Shown: piece by piece, positions 5,544-5,685 of the stretch
How positions within the stretch are numbered: position 1 is the stretch's first letter
Layout: every line of letters starts with the position of its first letter
From: Verrucomicrobiota bacterium
GTDB lineage: Bacteria > Verrucomicrobiota > Verrucomicrobiia > Chthoniobacterales > UBA10450
Reading direction: 5' to 3'
NCBI GenBank assembly: GCA_003219225.1
Contig: QHPZ01000262.1
Span: 1 to 5,685, forward strand
Length of the DNA stretch: 5,685 nucleotides
Translations under genes and position numbers: made by a program
Notes under the pieces: model-generated
Databases searched by the model: none
What the model was told of the DNA's origin: nothing
The model's input: only the letters and a program-made list of their open reading frames with translations

Positions 5544-5685
5544 TCAACCCCTGGCTGGCGGCGGTAGTTTCCACGCTTCCCATTTTTCGCGGTATTCGTC
5601 GACCGGCAACAGCGCATAGCACGGATGACGCGGCGCGCGCAGCCATTTGACCAGCCGAACAAGATCGGCTTCGGCCATGGTCGTG
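5544..5685 (-). CDS. Unidentified small protein or C-terminal fragment (reaches right edge)
   Basis: The minus strand is open from the right edge to TGA at 5546-5544. If it starts at ATG 5678 the product is 44 residues. It begins MAEADLVRLVKWLRAPRHP and continues through CYALLPVDEYREKWEAWKLP to a Pro-rich end. The composition is protein-like: balanced charges, several Trp, little Arg bias. No stop separates this ATG from the edge, 7 nt away, so it may be the tail of a larger protein. I do not recognise a family. It precedes the AP2-like gene on the same strand by 59 bp and could be co-transcribed with it. Confidence 0.45.
   Translation of the reverse strand, partial: TTMAEADLVRLVKWLRAPRHPCYALLPVDEYREKWEAWKLPPPARG

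Overview
The window is GC-rich, gene-dense bacterial chromosome. I favour a soil-type Verrucomicrobiota genome. The grounds are overall protein character: a transketolase with the SGHLGLPLG variant, a DUF697 protein with a decayed GTPase-like domain, and a small AP2-like protein. No taxonomic marker here proves it, so treat this as inference.

Layout. Left part, minus strand: a complete transketolase (473-2458) is followed 65 nt downstream by the start of a type I restriction-modification methyltransferase subunit, hsdM (1-407), which runs off the left edge. A perfect 8-bp inverted repeat sits in the gap between them. Centre, plus strand: a 126-bp gap (2459-2584) holds the divergent starts. 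It leads into a DUF697-type membrane-associated protein (2712-3704). The natural N-terminus of that protein seems to lie in another frame (2585 to about 2710), and the break falls where a GTPase P-loop would be expected. After a 137-bp AT-richer gap (3705-3841) with three DnaA-box-like 9-mers comes a 450-residue protein (3842-5194). It fuses a complete KsgA/RsmA 16S rRNA dimethyltransferase to a complete Nudix hydrolase. Right part, minus strand: a 95-residue basic protein with an AP2-like segment (5197-5484) converges on the fusion gene with only 2 bp between stop codons. A small unidentified ORF (5544 to the right edge) lies upstream of it.

How the genes relate. Transketolase is central carbon metabolism, KsgA is ribosome maturation and HsdM is DNA modification and defence. 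They do not form one pathway, and the alternating strands argue against one operon. The most unusual items are the KsgA-Nudix fusion, the frame break in the DUF697 gene and the possibly decayed AP2-like gene. I do not see a complete undescribed multi-gene system here. There is no CRISPR array, tRNA, rRNA, transposase or clear intrinsic terminator.
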